From contig NZ_FMAD01000013.1 of NCBI RefSeq assembly GCF_900094595.1, positions 62,001 to 126,000 of the forward strand: 64,000 bases of DNA. Reading direction: 5' to 3'. Within the stretch, counting starts at the first letter, position 1. The number at the start of each line of letters is the position of its first letter. The notes beneath the pieces were generated by a model. The model saw only the letters and a list, made by a program, of their open reading frames with translations. It did no database searches and had not been told where the DNA came from. This stretch comes from Cupriavidus alkaliphilus (GTDB lineage: Bacteria > Pseudomonadota > Gammaproteobacteria > Burkholderiales > Burkholderiaceae). Of this stretch, positions 33,665 through 44,600 are shown piece after piece. The position numbers and the translations under genes were made by a program.

Positions 33665-34915
33665 TCAGCCCGGCCGCTTCATCTGGCAGGAGGTCGGCTG
33701 GGCCGATACGTACTGATCCATCAGCGCGTTGGTCTTCCAGCCGTAGCCAGTGTTTTCCTGGTCGTACTTGATTTCCTTGCCGTCGACCTTGGTCCAGGTG
33801 GCGACCACCAGCGGCTGCTGCGCCTGGTGGTCGGTGTTGCGCATCTCGACCGTGCCGTTCATGCTGTCGACCTTGATGCCTTCCAGCGCCTTGGCCACCT
33901 TGACCGGATCGGTCGAGTTGGTGTCCTTCATCGCCTTGCTGAGCATGGCGATGCCGGTGTACGAGGCCATCACGTAGAAGTCGTCGTTGTACTTCTTCTT
34001 GTAGCCCTCGATGATGTCGGCGCCGCGGAAACCCTTGTTGTTGGGGTTGTAGTAGCCCACGTACTTGACGCGGTCGGCGCCGGCGGCGCCCATCGCCGTC
34101 GGCACGCCGGTGGTGCCGGCGTAGTAGGTGTAGTAGTTGGTGGTGAGCCCGGCGTCCTTGCCCGCCTTGATCAGCAGCGCCAGGTCGCTGCCCCAGTTGC
34201 CCGTGATGACAGTATCGGCGCCCGAAGCCTTGATCTTGGCGGCATATGGCGCGAAGTCCTTGACCTGGGCCAGCGGGTGCAGGTCTTCACCCACGATCTG
34301 GACGTCGGGGCGCTTGCGCTTCAGGTAGTCCTTGGCGGCCTTGGCCACCTGGTGCCCGAACGAATAGTTCTGGTTGATCAGGTAGACCTTCTTGACGTTG
34401 GGGTCCTTGGCCAGGAAGGTGGTCAGCGCCTCCATCTTCATGTCCGAGTTGGCATCGAGCCGGAAATGCCAGTAGTTGCACTTGGCATTGGTCATGTCCG
34501 GATCCACCGCGGCGTAGTTCAGGTAGACGATTTCCTTGCCGGGGTTGCGCTCGTTGTGCTTGGCCACCGCATCCTGCAGCGCCAGGCCGACCGACGAGCC
34601 GTTGCCCTGCACCACGTAGCGGATGCCCTGGTCGATCGCCTGCTTGAGGATGGTCAGGCTTTCCTGCGGCGACAGCTTGTTGTCGAAGCCCACCACCTCG
34701 AACTTGTGCGGACCGGCCCAGCCCTTCTGGTTGGCGACATCGGCCACGTACTGCCAGCTCTTGAGCTGGTTCTGGCCAACCGGGGCCATCAGCCCCGAGA
34801 GCGGATCGATAAAAGCGATCTTCACCGTATCCGCGAGTGCGGACCCCGAAACCAGCGCGGAACCCAGTGCGGCAAACATGGCCACACCGGCCACCAGCGG
34901 ACGCATTTTGGTCAT
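33665..34915 (-). CDS. ABC transporter periplasmic binding protein (LivK-like)
   Basis: A 416-residue periplasmic type I binding protein. The signal peptide MTKMRPLVAGVAMFAALG ends at SGSALA before DTVKIAFIDPLSG, the usual start of mature Leu/Ile/Val-type proteins. It has a FGHQVAKAAKDYL segment and ends with VKVAKALEGIKVDSMNGTVEMR, as in HAAT receptors. It is longer than LivK and belongs to a branch often linked to aromatic or other carboxylates rather than leucine (inference). Hairpins flank the gene on both sides. Confidence 0.9.
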   Translation of the reverse strand: MTKMRPLVAGVAMFAALGSALVSGSALADTVKIAFIDPLSGLMAPVGQNQLKSWQYVADVANQKGWAGPHKFEVVGFDNKLSPQESLTILKQAIDQGIRYVVQGNGSSVGLALQDAVAKHNERNPGKEIVYLNYAAVDPDMTNAKCNYWHFRLDANSDMKMEALTTFLAKDPNVKKVYLINQNYSFGHQVAKAAKDYLKRKRPDVQIVGEDLHPLAQVKDFAPYAAKIKASGADTVITGNWGSDLALLIKAGKDAGLTTNYYTYYAGTTGVPTAMGAAGADRVKYVGYYNPNNKGFRGADIIEGYKKKYNDDFYVMASYTGIAMLSKAMKDTNSTDPVKVAKALEGIKVDSMNGTVEMRNTDHQAQQPLVVATWTKVDGKEIKYDQENTGYGWKTNALMDQYVSAQPTSCQMKRPG

Positions 34916-34965
34916 ACCTGTCTCCTTCACTCTTATCGTGGCTTGTGGTTCGATGTCGTCGATGC

Positions 34966-35009
34966 GGCCGGCCGCGTGGCGCCCTCCTGTTCGCGCCGCG
35001 CGGCCGGCC
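34966..35009 (-). other. Hairpin between acyl-CoA synthetase and binding protein genes
   Basis: GGCCGGCCGCG (34966-34976) pairs with CGCGGCCGGCC (34999-35009), an 11-bp stem with a 22-base loop, and no U-run. It lies in the 148-bp gap of the operon and, with the hairpin at 33624, brackets the binding-protein message. Confidence 0.55.
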
Positions 35010-35063
35010 CCGGCAGCGCCGTGCCGCAAGCGGGCCGGCGCACCGGATGCTGGCCTGCCGGCC

Positions 35064-36689
35064 TCAGGCAGTCGGCAGCTTGTAGTCCTTGAACTGCTCG
35101 CGCAGCCGCAGCTTCTGCATCTTGCCGGTGGCCGTCAGCGGAATCTCGGTGACAAAGGCTACGTCGTCCGGAATCCACCACTTGGCGACCTTGCCTTCGA
35201 AGAACTGTAGCAGCTGCTCGCGGCTGACCTCGGCGCCGGGCTTCTTCACCACCACCAGCAGCGGGCGCTCGTCCCACTTGGGATGGTAGGCGGAGATGCA
35301 GGCCGCCATGTGCACCGCCGGATGCGCGGCGGCGACGTTCTCGATATCGATCGACGAAATCCATTCGCCGCCGGACTTGATCACGTCCTTGCTGCGGTCG
35401 GTGATCTGCATGAAGCCGTCGGCATCGATGGTGGCGACGTCGCCGGTCGGGAACCAGCCGTCGACCAGCGGGCTGGCGTCGTTGCGGAAATAGCGCTCGA
35501 TGATCCACGGCCCGCGCACCAGCAGGTCGCCGAAGGCCTTGCCGTCCCACGGCAGCTCCTTGCCCTCGCCATCGACGATCTTCATGTCGACGCCGTAGAT
35601 CACGCGGCCCTGCTTTTCCTGGATCTTGTGGCGCTCGGCATCGGGCAGGTCATGGTGCTTGGCCAGCAGCTTGCTCGCGGTGCCCAGCGGCGACATCTCG
35701 GTCATGCCCCAGGCGTGGATCACCTCCACGTCCAGCGCCTCGAGCGCGCGGATCATCGCCGGCGGCGCGGCCGAGCCGCCGATCACGGTGCGGCGGAAAG
35801 TGGAAAACTTGAGCTGGCTGGCCTGCATGTGCTGCAGCAGGCCAAGCCACACCGTCGGCACGCCGGCGGAGAAGGTCACCTTTTCCTGCTCGAACAGCTC
35901 ATAGAGCGAGGCGCCGTCGAGCTTGGGTCCCGGCAGCACCAGCTTGGCGCCGACCAGCGGCACCGAATACGGCAGACCCCAGGCATTGACGTGGAACATC
36001 GGCACCACCGGCAGGATCACGTCGCTGGCCGAGCAGCCCAGCGCATCCGGCATGGCCGACGCGTAGGAGTGCAGCACCGTGGAGCGGTGCGAATACAGCG
36101 CGCCCTTCGGATTGCCGGTGGTGCCCGAGGTGTAGCACAGGCTCGACGCGAGGTTCTCGTCGAACTGCGGCCATTCGTAGTCGCCGTCCTGGGCGTCGAG
36201 CAATTCCTCGTAGCACAGCAGCGGCACCTTGGCTTCGGCGGGCATGTGCGCGCGGTCGGTCATCGCCACCCAGCCCCTGACGTTGGGGCAATGCGGGGCC
36301 ACGCCCTCGACCAGCGGCAGGAAGGTCAGGTCGAAGAAGATATAGCCGTCTTCCGCGTGGTTGACGATATAGGCAATCTGCTCGGGGAACAGGCGGGGGT
36401 TGACGGTATGGCAGACGGCGCCCATGCCGGACACGCCGTAGTAGATCTCCAGGTGGCGGTAGCCGTTCCAGGCCAGCGTGCCGACCCGCTCGCCCTGCTT
36501 CACGCCGAGCGCGCCGAGCGCCTGCGCCAGCTTGCGGGCACGCAGCTCGCAATCGCGGTACGTATAGCGATGCAGGTCGCCCTCCGTGCGCCGCGAGACG
36601 ATCTCGGTGCTGCCGTAATAACGCGCGGCGTGTTTGATGATGGAGGAAATGAGCAGCGGTGCGCTCATCATTTGACCCATCAATGCCAT
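35064..36689 (-). CDS. Acyl-CoA synthetase (AMP-forming)
   Basis: A 541-residue ANL-superfamily ligase that activates a carboxylate to its CoA thioester through an acyl-adenylate. Motifs include the P-loop-like TSGTTGNPKGALYSH, AWGMTE, DGWFPTGDVATID, and ITDRSKDVIKSGGEWISS; the C-terminal lysine motif is LTATGKMQK. It resembles the medium/long-chain fatty-acid ligase branch. The start follows AGGAGGCAGGTTC. It leads an operon with a Liv-type transporter and has a double operator upstream, so uptake and activation of the same acid is likely (inference). Confidence 0.92.
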   Translation of the reverse strand: MALMGQMMSAPLLISSIIKHAARYYGSTEIVSRRTEGDLHRYTYRDCELRARKLAQALGALGVKQGERVGTLAWNGYRHLEIYYGVSGMGAVCHTVNPRLFPEQIAYIVNHAEDGYIFFDLTFLPLVEGVAPHCPNVRGWVAMTDRAHMPAEAKVPLLCYEELLDAQDGDYEWPQFDENLASSLCYTSGTTGNPKGALYSHRSTVLHSYASAMPDALGCSASDVILPVVPMFHVNAWGLPYSVPLVGAKLVLPGPKLDGASLYELFEQEKVTFSAGVPTVWLGLLQHMQASQLKFSTFRRTVIGGSAAPPAMIRALEALDVEVIHAWGMTEMSPLGTASKLLAKHHDLPDAERHKIQEKQGRVIYGVDMKIVDGEGKELPWDGKAFGDLLVRGPWIIERYFRNDASPLVDGWFPTGDVATIDADGFMQITDRSKDVIKSGGEWISSIDIENVAAAHPAVHMAACISAYHPKWDERPLLVVVKKPGAEVSREQLLQFFEGKVAKWWIPDDVAFVTEIPLTATGKMQKLRLREQFKDYKLPTA

Positions 36690-37130
36690 GAACCTGCCTC
36701 CTGAATTCTGGTCTGTCCCACCGAAAAACGAACAACCGTACTATTTTTGGACGGTCGTTCGCATGTTTGGCATCGGCAAGGAGCCGATCCGGTCGTGCAC
36801 TGCCGTACTGGCGTCGTGTTGCTGTCGTCGGGGCCCGCAATTCTGCGGAGGTCCATGCACCGGATTCATGGGCTAAGTGAAGGCGGGAAATAACCTTGCG
36901 GTGCATGGCGGCATGTCCAGGCCGGGCGCGCTCTGGTGCCGCGGTCTGGTACCGTTGAGGACGTACAATACTGCGTGACATGTTGCACCTCAACATGTCG
37001 TTTTCCCTAGCCACCATCGCATTTTCGTGCCTTCCGCATGCCGCGCCGCACCGCCTCAGAAGCGTGCCGCCGCACCGCGCCGAGGGCACCGAAAGCGCAC
37101 TGCCAACCGTCGCCCCAGCGCCCCTACGCG
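36690..37130. other. Divergent intergenic region, acyl-CoA synthetase / selO
   Basis: A 441-bp gap. Apart from the paired operators at 36730-36760 I see no gene, hairpin or strong promoter. TACAATACTGCGTGACATGTTGCACCTCAACATG near 36964-36998 contains CATGTTG/CAACATG, an inverted repeat (36979-36998) that could bear on selO expression. Confidence 0.45.
36730..36760 (-). promoter_or_regulatory. Paired operator sites upstream of the acyl-CoA synthetase
   Basis: GAACAACCGTAC (36730-36741) and, in inverted orientation, GGACGGTCGTTC (36749-36760) lie 41 bp before the start codon. The second matches the operator motif at 13965 and 27763; the two copies form an inverted repeat with one mismatch (GAACAACCGT against GAACGACCGT). 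Two bound dimers would overlap the expected promoter. Confidence 0.6.
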
Positions 37131-38708
<1,578 letters not shown>

Positions 38709-38710
38709 CC

Positions 38711-38753
38711 GCCGCGGCCGGCCGCGGCGCGCGCCTGCAAGCTGGCGCGCGCC
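38711..38753 (+). terminator. Stacked GC palindromes after selO
   Basis: An 18-bp perfect palindrome (GCCGCGGCCGGCCGCGGC) starts three bases after the selO stop and runs into a 10-bp stem (GGCGCGCGCC twice, 8-base loop TGCAAGCT). There is no T-run, so factor-independent termination is uncertain; it may stabilise the selO message or insulate msrB. Confidence 0.4.
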
Positions 38754-38838
38754 GGTGTAAGGTTCGCGCAGCGCCGGCGACCAACGCGGATGAACGCCTG
38801 ACCGGCAACCGACTCCAAGCAACTCCGCGAGGACAACC

Positions 38839-39294
38839 ATGACTACCACCAAGACCGACGCCGAGTGGCGTGCACAACTCTCCGACATTGAATACCGCGT
38901 GACCCGCGAGGCCGCCACCGAGCGCCCGTTCACCGGGCGCTACTGGGACCACTGGGACCAGGGCATCTACCACTGCGTGGGCTGCGGCACGCCGCTGTTC
39001 GAATCCGCCACCAAGTTCGATGCCGGCTGCGGCTGGCCCAGCTACTTCCGCCCGATCAACGGCGAGGTCATTGCCGAGCATGTCGACCATAGCCACGGCA
39101 TGACGCGCATCGAAGTCCGCTGCAAGGAATGCGGCAGCCACCTCGGCCACGTGTTCGAGGATGGCCCGGCGCCGACCGGCCTGCGCTATTGCATCAACTC
39201 GGCTGCGCTAAAATTCGACGATCGCGACCCGGCACAGCGTGCGGCGGATGATGCCCACGCTGCCGAAGCGCCCAAACGCGACCCCCAGCCCTGA
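38839..39294 (+). CDS. msrB: Peptide methionine-(R)-S-oxide reductase MsrB
   Basis: A 151-residue repair enzyme reducing the R form of methionine sulfoxide. Zinc ligands are Cys46/Cys49 (CVGC) and Cys95/Cys98 (CKEC), and the catalytic Cys118 lies in RYCINSAAL. GCGWPSYF and HLGHVFEDGP complete the fold. No signal peptide is seen, so it is cytoplasmic. The start follows CGAGGACAACC. It sits beside selO, another redox-stress protein, and leads a run with yciB. Confidence 0.95.
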   Translation: MTTTKTDAEWRAQLSDIEYRVTREAATERPFTGRYWDHWDQGIYHCVGCGTPLFESATKFDAGCGWPSYFRPINGEVIAEHVDHSHGMTRIEVRCKECGSHLGHVFEDGPAPTGLRYCINSAALKFDDRDPAQRAADDAHAAEAPKRDPQP

Positions 39295-39339
39295 TGCCTG
39301 AATGGTCCGGCCACGATGCCGGACACAACCTGGACCCGC

Positions 39340-39879
39340 ATGAAATTCCTGTTCGACCTGTTCCCGGTCATCCTGTTTTTTGCCGCATTCAAGCTGGCCG
39401 ACATCTACACCGCCACCGCCGTGGCCATCGGCGCCACGGTGGTGCAGATCGGCTGGGTCTGGTTCCGCCACCGCAAGGTCGAGCCGATGCAGTGGGTCAG
39501 CCTGCTGATCATCGCCGTCTTCGGCGGCGCCACGCTGGTGCTGCACAACGAGACCTTCATCAAGTGGAAGCCGACCGTGCTGTACTGGCTGTTCGCGGCC
39601 GCGCTGCTGGGTTCAGTGCTGGTGTGGCGCAAGAACCTGATCCGCGCCATGATGGAAAAGCAGGTGTCCCTGCCCGATCCGGTGTGGGCGCGACTGAATG
39701 TCGCCTGGGCCGGTTTCTTCGCCGCCATGGGCGTGCTCAACCTGTACGTGGCCTACCAGTTCTCGACCGAGGCCTGGGTCAACTTCAAGCTGTTCGGCAG
39801 CATGGGGCTGATGCTGGTCTTCATCGTCGCGCAAAGCGTCTGGCTGTCGCGCCACATGCCCGAAAACACCCAGGACTGA
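39340..39879 (+). CDS. yciB: Inner membrane protein YciB (septation protein A)
   Basis: A 179-residue protein with five predicted membrane helices, matching the family length. The hallmark start MKFLFDLFPVILFFAAFKLADIY fixes the start codon at 39340 rather than the ATG 24 bp upstream. KPTVLYWLFAAALLGS and GVLNLYVAYQFSTEAWVNFKLFG are family segments. The protein is linked to septation and envelope maintenance. It is followed by the BolA gene in the same direction. Confidence 0.93.
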   Translation: MKFLFDLFPVILFFAAFKLADIYTATAVAIGATVVQIGWVWFRHRKVEPMQWVSLLIIAVFGGATLVLHNETFIKWKPTVLYWLFAAALLGSVLVWRKNLIRAMMEKQVSLPDPVWARLNVAWAGFFAAMGVLNLYVAYQFSTEAWVNFKLFGSMGLMLVFIVAQSVWLSRHMPENTQD

Positions 39880-39923
39880 CGGCGCCGCCGCGCCCCACCC
39901 TTACGAACCGAAGGAAACTACTG

Positions 39924-40250
39924 ATGGCAGCCGATCCCGCCACGATCGAGGCGATGCTGCGCGCAGCGCTCGCCCCCAGCCACCTGGCCGTGCGCGACGA
40001 CAGCGCGCTGCACGCCGGACACGCCGGCGCCGCGTCCGGCGGCGGACATTACGATGTGACAATCGTCAGCGAGCGCTTTGCGGGTCACAACCGGGTTGCC
40101 CGACACCGCATGGTGTATGATGCGCTGCGCGGTCTGTTCCCCACGCAGATCCACGCCCTCGCCGTGACTGCGTTCACCGACCAAGAGTACCAATCCCGCG
40201 CACAATCCCTCGCACTCTCACGCGATTCTTCCAGCAACTCTCAGACCTGA
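39924..40250 (+). CDS. BolA family protein
   Basis: A 108-residue BolA/YrbA-fold protein. Conserved elements are SHLAVRDDSALHAGHAG, GGHYDVTIVSERFAGHNRVARHRMVYDAL and IHALAVTAFTDQEY; the invariant His in the helix (RVARHRMVY) is present. The family acts with monothiol glutaredoxins in Fe-S cluster handling and can bind DNA. The start follows GAAGGAAACT. The peptidylprolyl isomerase gene starts 4 bp after the stop. Confidence 0.92.
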   Translation: MAADPATIEAMLRAALAPSHLAVRDDSALHAGHAGAASGGGHYDVTIVSERFAGHNRVARHRMVYDALRGLFPTQIHALAVTAFTDQEYQSRAQSLALSRDSSSNSQT

Positions 40251-40254
40251 TTCC

Positions 40255-41049
40255 ATGAAGACCACCGTCCTCTCGTTCAGCCTGGCGGCTGTGCTTGCTG
40301 CCGGCAGCCTGCCGGCCATCGCCCAGAATGCCGCCGTCGTGAATGGCAAGGCCATTCCGTCGGCAAAGCTGGACAAGTTGATCGCCGGCACCGGCCAGCC
40401 CGACAGCCCGGAGCTGCGCACGCGCGCCCGCAACATGCTGATCGACCGCGAACTGCTCGTGCAGGAAGCCAACAAGCGCGGCCTGACCCAGCGCGACGAC
40501 GTGCAGGAGCAACTGGAACAGGCCCGCCTGAACGTGCTGGCCGGCGCGGTGTTCGAAGACTACGTCAAGACCCACGGCGCCAGCGACGCCGAGCTGCGCA
40601 AGCAATACGACAAGATCAAGTCGCAGTTCGGCAACGGCAAGGAATACCATGCCCGCCATATCCTGGTGGAAAAGGAAGCCGACGCCAAGGCCATCATCGC
40701 CAAGATCAAGGGCGGCGCCAAGTTCGAGGACCAGGCCAAGGCCGCGTCGAAGGACCCGGGCTCGGCCGCCAACGGCGGCGACCTGGACTGGGCCAACAGC
40801 AGCAGCTATGTGCCCGAGTTCTCGGCGGCGATGACCGGCCTGAAGAAGGGCCAGATGACCGACACCCCGGTCAAGACCCAGTTCGGCTGGCACATCATCG
40901 AGCTGGTCGACGTGCGCGACGCCAAGATCCCGTCGTTCGAAGAAGTGAAGCCGCAGCTGACGCAGATGCTGATGGGCGACCAGAACTGGCAACGCGAGCA
41001 GTTCCAGTCCATGATGAAGGCCCTGAAGGACAAGGCCAAGATCCAGTAA
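40255..41049 (+). CDS. Periplasmic parvulin-type peptidylprolyl isomerase
   Basis: A 264-residue chaperone. The signal peptide MKTTVLSFSLAAVLAAG ends SLPAIA before QNAAVVNG. A SurA-N-like helical part (25-125) precedes one rotamase domain (about 128-225) with YHARHILVEKEAD, SKDPGSAANGGDLDW and TQFGWHIIELVD. It would assist folding of exported proteins. The 4-bp gap indicates coupling to the BolA gene. Confidence 0.93.
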   Translation: MKTTVLSFSLAAVLAAGSLPAIAQNAAVVNGKAIPSAKLDKLIAGTGQPDSPELRTRARNMLIDRELLVQEANKRGLTQRDDVQEQLEQARLNVLAGAVFEDYVKTHGASDAELRKQYDKIKSQFGNGKEYHARHILVEKEADAKAIIAKIKGGAKFEDQAKAASKDPGSAANGGDLDWANSSSYVPEFSAAMTGLKKGQMTDTPVKTQFGWHIIELVDVRDAKIPSFEEVKPQLTQMLMGDQNWQREQFQSMMKALKDKAKIQ

Positions 41050-41090
41050 GCCGCGGGCCGGTCGCCCCGCCGGCCCTGCAGCCCTCAAGG

Positions 41091-41390
41091 ATGCAGCGCG
41101 TGCAGACGACCGGCCGCTACTGGCAGCTCTGGCATCTCTCGTCCCGGGGCCTGTGCTATTGCGCACTGGCCTGGACCACACTGGACGGCGCCGCCCCCGG
41201 CTGGCGCCGGCTCCATCCCCACCTGCCCCTGCGGGACAGGTATTCCCCGGAAAAGACGCTGCATGCGGTCGTGGCCTATCAACTGGCCAGCGGCGCGCTG
41301 GTGCCTGCGCGCGGATATGAGGGCGCGCGGATGCTGACGTATGCGTGCGTGGGGTGGAGTTCGAGGCCGCGAGGTGTGGCCGTCGCCTGA
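41091..41390 (+). CDS. Doubtful hypothetical protein
   Basis: A 99-residue frame beginning MQRVQTTGRYWQLWHLSS. It has no recognisable domain. AAGG directly abuts the ATG, too close for a good ribosome site. Trp and Cys are unusually frequent for a random frame in this composition (WQLWHL, LCYCALAW), and the second half looks more ordinary, so a real small gene is possible. The antisense strand has an open frame of similar length, which weakens the case. Confidence 0.3.
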   Translation: MQRVQTTGRYWQLWHLSSRGLCYCALAWTTLDGAAPGWRRLHPHLPLRDRYSPEKTLHAVVAYQLASGALVPARGYEGARMLTYACVGWSSRPRGVAVA

Positions 41391-41466
41391 CGCCTGGCTT
41401 TGTGGCTCAGGTGGATCCCTCGGCTGCGCCAGATTCCTCTGGCTTTGCAATTTCCGCTTGCGTACT

Positions 41467-41490
41467 CCCTCTCCCGCTTGCGGGAGAGGG
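41467..41490. repeat. REP-like palindrome, copy 5
   Basis: Arms CCCTCTCCCGC/GCGGGAGAGGG around TT with the same tail as copy 2 (TTGGGGTGAGGGC). About 75 bp later CCTCCCCG-CAAA-CGGGGGAGG (41562-41582) looks like a decayed inverted partner. Confidence 0.85.
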
Positions 41491-41619
41491 TTGGGGTGAG
41501 GGCGGGCGCATCGACGAAGTCATGACCGCCAGATACCGGTGCCCGCCCCCCCGACTGCTCTCCTCCCCGCAAACGGGGGAGGTTCAGCCGTCAGCAGTGG
41601 GTTGCCTCGGCGCAGCGCC

Positions 41620-44600
41620 TTACCCCACCCACTTCCTCGCATTGCGGAACATCCGCATCCACGGGCTGCCGCCGTCGGCGACCTGCTTCCATGCATCCGG
41701 CGCCCAGCTCATGGTCGCGGCGCGGAATACGCGCTCGGGGTGCGGCATCAGCACGGTGAAGCGGCCGTCGACGGTGGTCACCGAGGTGATGCCGTCCGGC
41801 GAGCCGTTCGGGTTGAGCGGATAGGTCTGCGTGACCACGCCGTAGTTGTCGACAAAGCGCAGCGCCACATGGGCCTGGTCGATATTGCCTTGCTGCGAGA
41901 AGTCGGCAAACCCTTCGCCGTGCGCGACCACGATCGGGATGCGGCTGCCTTCCATGCCGGCGAAGAAGATCGACGGCGACGACTGCACCTCGACCGTGAC
42001 ATAGCGCGCCTCGTACTGCTCGGACTGGTTGCGCGTGAACTTGGGCCAGGCGCCGGCGCCCGGGATGATCGGGGCCAGGTTGCTCATCATCTGGCAGCCG
42101 TTGCAAACGCCCAGCGCGAAGGTGTCCTGGCGGTTGAAGAAGGCCGCGAACTGCTCGGCCATCTGCGCGTTGAACAGGATGGTCTTGGCCCAGCCCTCGC
42201 CCGCGCCCAGCACGTCGCCGTAGCTGAAGCCGCCGCAGGCAACGAAGCCCTGGAAGTCCGCCAGGTTGGCACGGCCGGCGATCAGGTCGCTCATGTGCAC
42301 GTCGTGCGTGTCGAAGCCGGCGCGGTCCATGCTGTACGCCATCTCGATCTGCGAGTTGACGCCCTGCTCGCGCAGGATCGCCACGCGCGGACGGGCGCCG
42401 GTGGCAACGAACGGCGCGGCCACGTCTTCGGCCGGATCGAACGTCAGCACCGGGCTGATGCCGGGGTCGGCGGCGTCGAGCAGGCGGTCGTATTCGCTGT
42501 CGGCGCAGGCCGGGTTGTCGCGCAGGCGCGCGATGCGCCAGCTGACCTCGCTCCAGTTGCGCTGCAGGTCGGTGCGCGAGGCGCCGAACACCTTCTTCGC
42601 GTCACGGTAGATCTCGACCTGGTCGGTGGTGTTGGGCTTGCCGACCACGTGGCTGCATGCCGACAGGCCGGCCTCGCGCAGCACCGCGAACACGGCGTCG
42701 CGGTCTTCCATGCGCACCTGCACCACCGCGCCCAGTTCTTCGGAGAACAGCGCGCGCAGGGTCTGGTCGTTGCGGCGCTCGGCGACCTGCTGGGCCCAGT
42801 TCTTGGCGTCGCCGTAGTCCTGCTCCTGCTGCGGATCGAGCGCCAGCATGTCGACGTTGAGCGAGATGCCGCAATGGCCGGCAAAGGCCATTTCCGCCAG
42901 CGCCGCCATGAAGCCGCCGTCGGAGCGGTCGTGGTAGGCCAGCAGCTTGCCGTCGCGGTTCAGGCGCTGGATCACGTTGAAGAAGTTCTTCAGGTCCTCG
43001 GCATTGTCGACGTCGGGGGCGCTATCGCCCACCTGCTGCGTCACCTGCGCCAGGATGCTGCCGGCCATGCGGTTCTTGCCTCGGCCCAGGTCGATGGCGA
43101 TCAGCACGCTGTCGCCGGCGTCGGTGCGCAGCTGCGGCGTCAGCGTGCGGTTGACGTCGTCCACCGCGGCAAAGGCAGAGATGATCAGCGATACCGGCGC
43201 GACCACTTCCTTGTCGACGCCCTGGTCCTGCCACTTGGTGCGCATCGACAGCGAATCCTTGCCGACCGGGATGCTGATGCCCAGCGCCGGGCACAGTTCC
43301 ATGCCCACGGCGTGCACGGTGTCGTACAGCTTCGCGTCCTCGCCCTCGACGCCGCAGGCGGCCATCCAGTTGGCCGAGAGCTTGACCTTGCCCAGGTCCT
43401 TGACCGGTGCCGCGGCCAGGTTGGTCAGCGCCTCGCCGATCGCCATGCGGCCCGACGCCGGCGCGTCGATCACCGCCAGCGGGGTGCGCTCGCCCATGGT
43501 CATCGCCTCGCCGGCGTTGCCCTTGTAGTCCAGCGTGGTCACGGCCACGTCGGCCACCGGCACCTGCCACGGACCGACCATCTGGTCGCGCGCGTTCATG
43601 CCGCCCACGGTGCGGTCGCCGATGCTGATCAGGAACGACTTGCTGGCCACGGTCGGGTGGCGCAGCACGTCGCGCACGGCCTGCTCCAGGCTGATGCCGG
43701 TCACGTCCACGGCCGGCAGCGGCTGCTCGACGCGCTTGACGTCGCGATGCATGCGCGGCGGCTTGCCCAGCAGCACGTCCATCGGCATGTTGACGGCGTA
43801 GTGTTCCTTGAGCGCGGCGTCGACGCTGGCGTCGACCAGCTGCAGCTGCTTCTCTTCAGTGGCAATACCGACCACGGCGAACGGCGAACGCTCGCGCTCG
43901 CACATGGCCTGGAACTGCGGGAAGCTGTCCGGCGCGATCGCCAGCACATAGCGCTCCTGCGACTCGTTGCACCAGATTTCCGCCGGCGACAGGCCGGACT
44001 CTTCCAGGTGCACCTGGCGCAGGTCGAAGCGCGCGCCGCGGTCGGCGCCGTCCACCAGTTCCGGGAAGGCGTTGGAGATGCCGCCCGCGCCGACGTCGTG
44101 GATCGACAGGATCGGGTTGGCGTCGCCAAGCTGCCAGCAGGCGTTGATCACTTCCTGCGCGCGGCGCTCCATTTCCGGGTTGCCGCGCTGGACCGAGTCG
44201 AAGTCCAGGTCGGCGGTGTTGGTGCCGGTCGCCATCGAGCTGGCGGCGCCGCCGCCCATGCCGATGCGCATGCCCGGGCCGCCCAGCTGGATCAGCAGCG
44301 TGCCGGCCGGCAGCGGGTTCTTGTGCGTGTGCGAGGCGTCGATATTGCCGATGCCGCCGGCAATCATGATCGGCTTGTGGTAGCCGCGCACGGTGCCGCC
44401 GACGTTCTGCTCGTAGACGCGGAAGTAGCCGCCCAGGTTGGCGCGGCCGAATTCGTTGTTGAACGCGGCGCCGCCGAGCGGGCCGTCGATCATGATCTGC
44501 AGCGGCGAGGCGATGCGGTCGGGCTTGCCGGTTACGCCGGCCTTGTCGTCGGGGTTGCGATGCGCCACCGGCTGGGCCGCGTCGCGGTCGTTTTCCCAGG

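Larger units (their letters stand above)
41050..41619. other. Intergenic region before purL end
   Basis: A 570-bp stretch between the isomerase and purL stops. It contains one doubtful small reading frame (41091-41390), a REP-like palindrome at 41467 and a degenerate one at 41562-41582. Nothing else is recognisable. Confidence 0.4.
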
